A DNA stretch of 64,000 nucleotides from NCBI GenBank assembly GCA_002428015.1, contig DIZW01000056.1, positions 1-64,000 on the forward strand, read 5' to 3'. The stretch comes from Oxalobacteraceae bacterium UBA6018 (GTDB taxonomy: Bacteria > Pseudomonadota > Gammaproteobacteria > Burkholderiales > Burkholderiaceae_D). How positions within the stretch are numbered: position 1 is the stretch's first letter; every line of letters begins with the position of its first letter. The translations under genes and the position numbers were made by a program. This document shows, one piece after another, positions 61,118 through 64,000 of this stretch. Below the pieces are notes generated by a model. It saw only the letters and a program-made list of their open reading frames with translations, ran no database searches and was not told the DNA's origin.

Positions 61118-61392
61118 AGGTCACGGCCCACGGCAGCGGCGGCTTCAGCGGCCAGGCCGCCCACTTCGAGCTCGACACGGCCAAGCTGGCCAACGGTAAG
61201 GAGATCGAGGCGCTCCTGCAAAACCTCGACTTCCTCCCGGCCCCGCCCCAGCCCGTCGGCGCCGACATCGAGCGCTGGCACCTGACCATCGACGACGACG
61301 GCGCCCAGCGCACGCTGGCCTTCGCCAACGACGGCAGCGCCCAGGCCGCGCCGTGGCAGGCCCTGGTTGAGGGCCTGCGCGCGGCCGCGTGA
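61114..61392 (+). CDS. Emfourin-like inhibitor of the adjacent M4 peptidase (92 aa)
   Basis: A small cytoplasmic protein starting MKVTAHGSGGFSGQ, with LDTAKL..EIEALLQNLDFL, DIERWHLTIDDDG and a C-terminal ALVEGLRAA helix. This pattern follows emfourin, the proteinaceous inhibitor encoded next to protealysin in Serratia and relatives. The ATG overlaps the peptidase stop (61114-61117), so enzyme and inhibitor are made together. It would keep the peptidase inactive inside the cell. Assignment is by pattern and position, without a database check. Confidence 0.8.
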   Translation: MKVTAHGSGGFSGQAAHFELDTAKLANGKEIEALLQNLDFLPAPPQPVGADIERWHLTIDDDGAQRTLAFANDGSAQAAPWQALVEGLRAAA

Positions 61393-61400
61393 CGCCCTGA

Positions 61401-61441
61401 CCGGCGCGGCGCGGGAGCGCTTCGTCCGCCGGTTTTTTTTT
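61401..61441 (+). terminator. Terminator of the peptidase-inhibitor operon
   Basis: CCGGCG (61401-61406) pairs with CGCCGG (61427-61432) over a 20-base GC-rich interior, followed by nine Ts. The rest of the 304-base gap 61393-61696 holds no gene and the fdxA promoter region. Confidence 0.7.
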
Positions 61442-61610
61442 AATTCCCCGGCCATGGCGCGCAAAACCCGGAGCAAATCTGGGGCAATTTCAGCTCAAAA
61501 AAGGGGCCGGCGACGGGCCGGCGCGGCCCAGGCGCGGAGTAATCCCGGGAAAACAACGCGCATTTGCTTATTTGTATTGTGTATAAGCCTGAATTGTGGG
61601 AATAAGCGAA

Positions 61611-61640
61611 TTGCCTTAAAATACAGTGCTTTGCTATGCT
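61611..61640 (+). promoter_or_regulatory. fdxA: Candidate sigma-70 promoter of fdxA
   Basis: TTGCCT (61611-61616) and TATGCT (61635-61640) are 18 bases apart in an AT-rich patch. Transcription would start about 50 bases before the fdxA ATG. Confidence 0.45.
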
Positions 61641-61696
61641 CAGCGGCGCGCCTCGCGCACTGTCCGCAACGCTCCCTTTTCACTGATAGGACTGTT

Positions 61697-62020
61697 ATGA
61701 CTCACGTTGTCACCGAATCGTGCATCAGCTGTCGTTACACCGATTGCGTCGATGTATGCCCGGTAGATTGTTTCCGGGAAGGCCCGAATTTCCTGACCAT
61801 CGACCCGGACGAGTGCATCGACTGCGCCGTCTGCGTGGCCGAGTGCCCCGTCAATGCGATCTTCGCCGAGGAAGACGTCCCGGCCGACCAGCAGCAGTTC
61901 ATCAAGATCAACGTTGAGCTGGCGCGCAACTGGCCGTCCATCACCAAGACCAAGGCCGCCCTGCCCGACGCCGAGAAGTGGAAAGACGTCAAGGACAAGC
62001 TGGACCAGCTGATCCGCTAG
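61697..62020 (+). CDS. fdxA: Seven-iron ferredoxin FdxA (107 aa)
   Basis: A small electron carrier with one 3Fe-4S and one 4Fe-4S cluster. Cysteines at 9, 12, 17, 21 and 25, and 40, 43, 46 and 50 form the two ligand sets (CISCRYTDCVDVCPVDC and CIDCAVCVAECP). The C-terminal extension of about 50 residues is the FdxA-type tail. It is followed 91 bases on by a ferredoxin-NADP reductase gene in the same direction, likely its redox partner. Confidence 0.95.
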   Translation: MTHVVTESCISCRYTDCVDVCPVDCFREGPNFLTIDPDECIDCAVCVAECPVNAIFAEEDVPADQQQFIKINVELARNWPSITKTKAALPDAEKWKDVKDKLDQLIR

Positions 62021-62111
62021 TCGGCCGGGACCGGAGGCTGGCAACGCGCCGGCCCTGGCCGCGCCGCGCGCGGCACCGCATCACCATTCATATTCAACAG
62101 GAAGTAAGCGC

Positions 62112-63209
62112 ATGACTATCATCGCCAACAATGAAGCAGGCAGCGTCGCTGCCAACAGTTCTTTCGCGGGCGCCATCGACACCGACGCCGTCATCATCGG
62201 CGCCGGCCCCGTCGGCCTGTTCCAGGTCTTCGAACTGGGCCTGCTCGAGATCAAGGCCCACGTCATCGATTCGCTGCCTGCGGTGGGTGGCCAATGCGTC
62301 GAACTGTATCCCGACAAGCCGATCTACGACATTCCCGCCGTGCCGGTGTGCACCGGCCAGGAATTGACCGACAACCTGCTCAAGCAGATCGAACCGTTCG
62401 AGCCGACCTTCCACCTGGGCCAGGAAGTGACGACCGTGCAGCGCCGCGAAGACGGCCGCTTCAACGTCGAAACCTCGACCGGCACCCAGTTCATCACCAA
62501 GACCATCTTCATCGCCGCCGGCGTCGGCTCGTTCCAGGCGCGCACGATCAAGGTCGACGGCATCGACAAGTTCGACGGCAGCCAGCTGCACTACCGCGTC
62601 AAGCAGCCCGACCTGTTCGAAGGCAAGAACCTGGTCATCTGCGGCGGCGGCGACTCCGCGCTGGACTGGGCGCTGAACTTCGTCGGCAAGGCCGAGTCCG
62701 TCGTGCTGCTGCACCGCCGCGAGGACTTCCGCGCCGCCCCCGCTTCGGTGGCGAAGATGAAGGCGCTGTGCGACGCCTACGAGATGCAGCTGATCATCGG
62801 CCAGGTCACCGGCTTCGACGAGAAGGACGGCAAGCTGAGCGAAGTGAAAGTGACCGGCGCCGACGGCGTGACCCGCCGCGTCCCGCTCGACATGCTGCTG
62901 GTGTTCTTCGGCCTGTCGCCCAAGCTGGGCCCGATCGCCGAGTGGGGCCTGGACATCGAGCGCCGCCAGCTCAAGGTGGTGGACACGGAAAAGTTCGAGA
63001 CCAACGTGCCGGGCATTTTCGCGGTGGGCGACATCAACACCTATCCGGGCAAGAAGAAGCTGATCCTGTCGGGCTTCCACGAAGCCGCGCTGGCCGCCTT
63101 CGGCGCCGCGCCCTACATCTTCCCGGACAAGAAGATCCACATGCAGTACACCACGACCTCGCCGAAATTGCACAAGATCCTCGGCGTGGAAACGCCCGTG
63201 TTTGATTAG
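62112..63209 (+). CDS. Ferredoxin-NADP+ reductase, thioredoxin-reductase-like type (365 aa)
   Basis: A flavoprotein passing electrons between NADPH and ferredoxin. The FAD motif VIIGAGPVGLFQVFELG starts near residue 27. GGQCVELYPDKPIYDIP follows, then the NADPH motif VICGGGDSALDWAL near 177, and the C-terminal FAVGDINTYPGKKKLILSGFHEA flavin segment. The CxxC of true thioredoxin reductase is absent, which separates this FNR2 type. A strong terminator follows. The gene order fdxA-reductase supports the pairing. Confidence 0.93.
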   Translation: MTIIANNEAGSVAANSSFAGAIDTDAVIIGAGPVGLFQVFELGLLEIKAHVIDSLPAVGGQCVELYPDKPIYDIPAVPVCTGQELTDNLLKQIEPFEPTFHLGQEVTTVQRREDGRFNVETSTGTQFITKTIFIAAGVGSFQARTIKVDGIDKFDGSQLHYRVKQPDLFEGKNLVICGGGDSALDWALNFVGKAESVVLLHRREDFRAAPASVAKMKALCDAYEMQLIIGQVTGFDEKDGKLSEVKVTGADGVTRRVPLDMLLVFFGLSPKLGPIAEWGLDIERRQLKVVDTEKFETNVPGIFAVGDINTYPGKKKLILSGFHEAALAAFGAAPYIFPDKKIHMQYTTTSPKLHKILGVETPVFD

Positions 63210-63247
63210 TTATCGACTGATCAGCGTTCAGTAACTCTCGCGCAACG

Positions 63248-63276
63248 AATGCCCCGCTAGCCGGGGCATTTTTTTT
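63248..63276 (+). terminator. Terminator after the ferredoxin reductase gene
   Basis: The nine-pair stem AATGCCCCG / CGGGGCATT with a five-base loop is followed by six Ts, 38 bases after the stop. Confidence 0.92.
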
Positions 63277-63415
63277 ATGTGTTAGGTACCTCATGTTCGG
63301 CATATCGCGATCCGTGATAAAACGTCTTATCCCTTAGATTTTTCTTTGTCAGCGCCCACGCGATGGCAAATTTCTAAGAGGAACCCTAAATTGCAAACGA
63401 GACTGATTTTTGGCC

Positions 63416-63421
63416 TATAAT
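63416..63421 (+). promoter_or_regulatory. -10 box of the PHA depolymerase gene
   Basis: TATAAT lies 57 bases before the ATG. A TTGCAA element 19 bases upstream may be the -35 box, though the spacing is slightly long. Confidence 0.4.
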
Positions 63422-63478
63422 TAAACGGCGAACCTGTTGTTATCGATTGCAGGGCAACGAATTTACCAAGGAATATGT

Positions 63479-64000
63479 ATGCTTTATCAACTCCACGAGA
63501 TGCAACGCTCATTCCTAACACCACTGATGCAGTGGGCCGATGCCTCCTCCAAGCTGTTCACCAATCCTGTGTCGCCGCTGGCGCACACCCCGTTCGCCCA
63601 GCGCATCGCCGCCGGTTACGAGCTGATGTACCGTCTGGGCAAGGATTATGAAAAGCCAGCATTCGAGATCCATGAGACCACGATCGACGGCGTCCCCGTC
63701 GGCATCATGGAACGCACCGCCGTCAACCGACCGTTCTGCCGCCTGCTGCACTTCAAGAAAGACCTGAGCGACGTGCAGATCGCCGAGCTCGACCAGCCCA
63801 CCGTGCTGCTGGTCGCGCCCCTGTCCGGCCACCACTCGACCCTGCTGCGCGACACCGTGCGCGCGCTGCTGACCAAGCACGACGTGTACATCACGGACTG
63901 GACCGACGCGCGCATGGTGCCAGCCAGCGCCGGCGCCTTCCACCTGGACGAACTACATCTACTACGTGCAGGACTTCATCCGCGCGCTGGGACCGGACGT
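63479..64000 (+). CDS. phaZ: Intracellular PHA depolymerase, partial, with apparent frameshift
   Basis: This is the start of an intracellular poly(3-hydroxyalkanoate) depolymerase, which mobilises stored PHA. The MLYQLHEMQRSF start, YEKPAF, the VLLVAPLSGHHSTLLRDTV segment and HDVYITDWTDARMVP are typical. AAGGA precedes the ATG by 7 bases; a second out-of-frame ATG lies 4 bases earlier. After codon 157 (HLD, to 63949) the open frame becomes un-family-like. Skipping the single G at 63950 restores NYIYYVQDFIRALGPD, as expected for the family. So there is either a one-base insertion in the gene or a sequencing error. The catalytic region after this point is outside the window. Confidence 0.85.
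   Translation, partial: MLYQLHEMQRSFLTPLMQWADASSKLFTNPVSPLAHTPFAQRIAAGYELMYRLGKDYEKPAFEIHETTIDGVPVGIMERTAVNRPFCRLLHFKKDLSDVQIAELDQPTVLLVAPLSGHHSTLLRDTVRALLTKHDVYITDWTDARMVPASAGAFHLDELHLLRAGLHPRAGTGR

Overview
The window is high-GC bacterial chromosome. Gene content and protein style point to a betaproteobacterium of the Burkholderiales, most likely Oxalobacteraceae (Massilia/Duganella/Telluria type). The clues are the glnA-DUF4124-ntrB-ntrC order, polyhydroxyalkanoate genes, a PEP-CTERM protein, several large TonB-dependent receptors, a GH115 glycosidase, and a FdxA plus TrxB-like ferredoxin reductase pair. This assignment is inferred from protein resemblance only.

Left part (1-13.2 kb). A truncated Phe-type DAHP synthase gene (aroG, minus strand) enters from the left edge. 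It is preceded by a short Phe-rich leader ORF and an intrinsic terminator, which together look like a ribosome-stalling attenuator. A TonB-dependent receptor follows, then a minus-strand run of tldD, a nitrilase-family amidase and a giant YhdP/AsmA-like protein. The glutamine synthetase adenylyltransferase glnE diverges from that run.

Accessory part (13.3-24.8 kb). A PEP-CTERM protein is followed by a type VI secretion island. tssK diverges from tssE-tssF-tssG-vgrG, then a two-domain cell-wall hydrolase effector candidate and an ATGA-overlapping, signal-peptide-bearing immunity candidate. Only baseplate and spike genes are here; sheath, Hcp, ClpV and membrane-complex genes are absent. The effector's 3' half and the immunity gene are markedly AT-richer than the flanks.

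Central part (24.8-42.1 kb). This holds gapA and transketolase, rsmE, two more TonB-dependent receptors, an FAD-dependent dehydrogenase, corA, and a Nudix/nucleotide-glycosidase-like fusion divergent from a DeoR regulator across a symmetric operator. Two dispersed paralogs of an unrecognised exported family lie at 29.0 and 41.2 kb.

Nitrogen control part (42.3-47.4 kb). ntrC, ntrB, a DUF4124 protein and glnA lie head to tail on the minus strand. Upstream of glnA are a sigma-54 type promoter and three NtrC-type palindromes. With glnE at 10.5 kb, the window encodes glutamine synthetase, its adenylylating enzyme and its two-component regulators.

Right part (47.4-64 kb). Genes are a rhodanese, an anchored TAXI-type binding protein, a GH115 glycosidase, an unusual bifunctional penicillin-binding protein, a CinA-N-like protein, an EI24 membrane protein, an FKBP isomerase, an acyl-CoA-binding protein, a PHA-system protein, a Na+/H+ antiporter-like protein, an M4-like metallopeptidase translationally coupled to an emfourin-like inhibitor, fdxA and its reductase. 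A PHA depolymerase gene runs off the right edge with an apparent frameshift. I saw no rRNA, tRNA, CRISPR array or insertion sequence.
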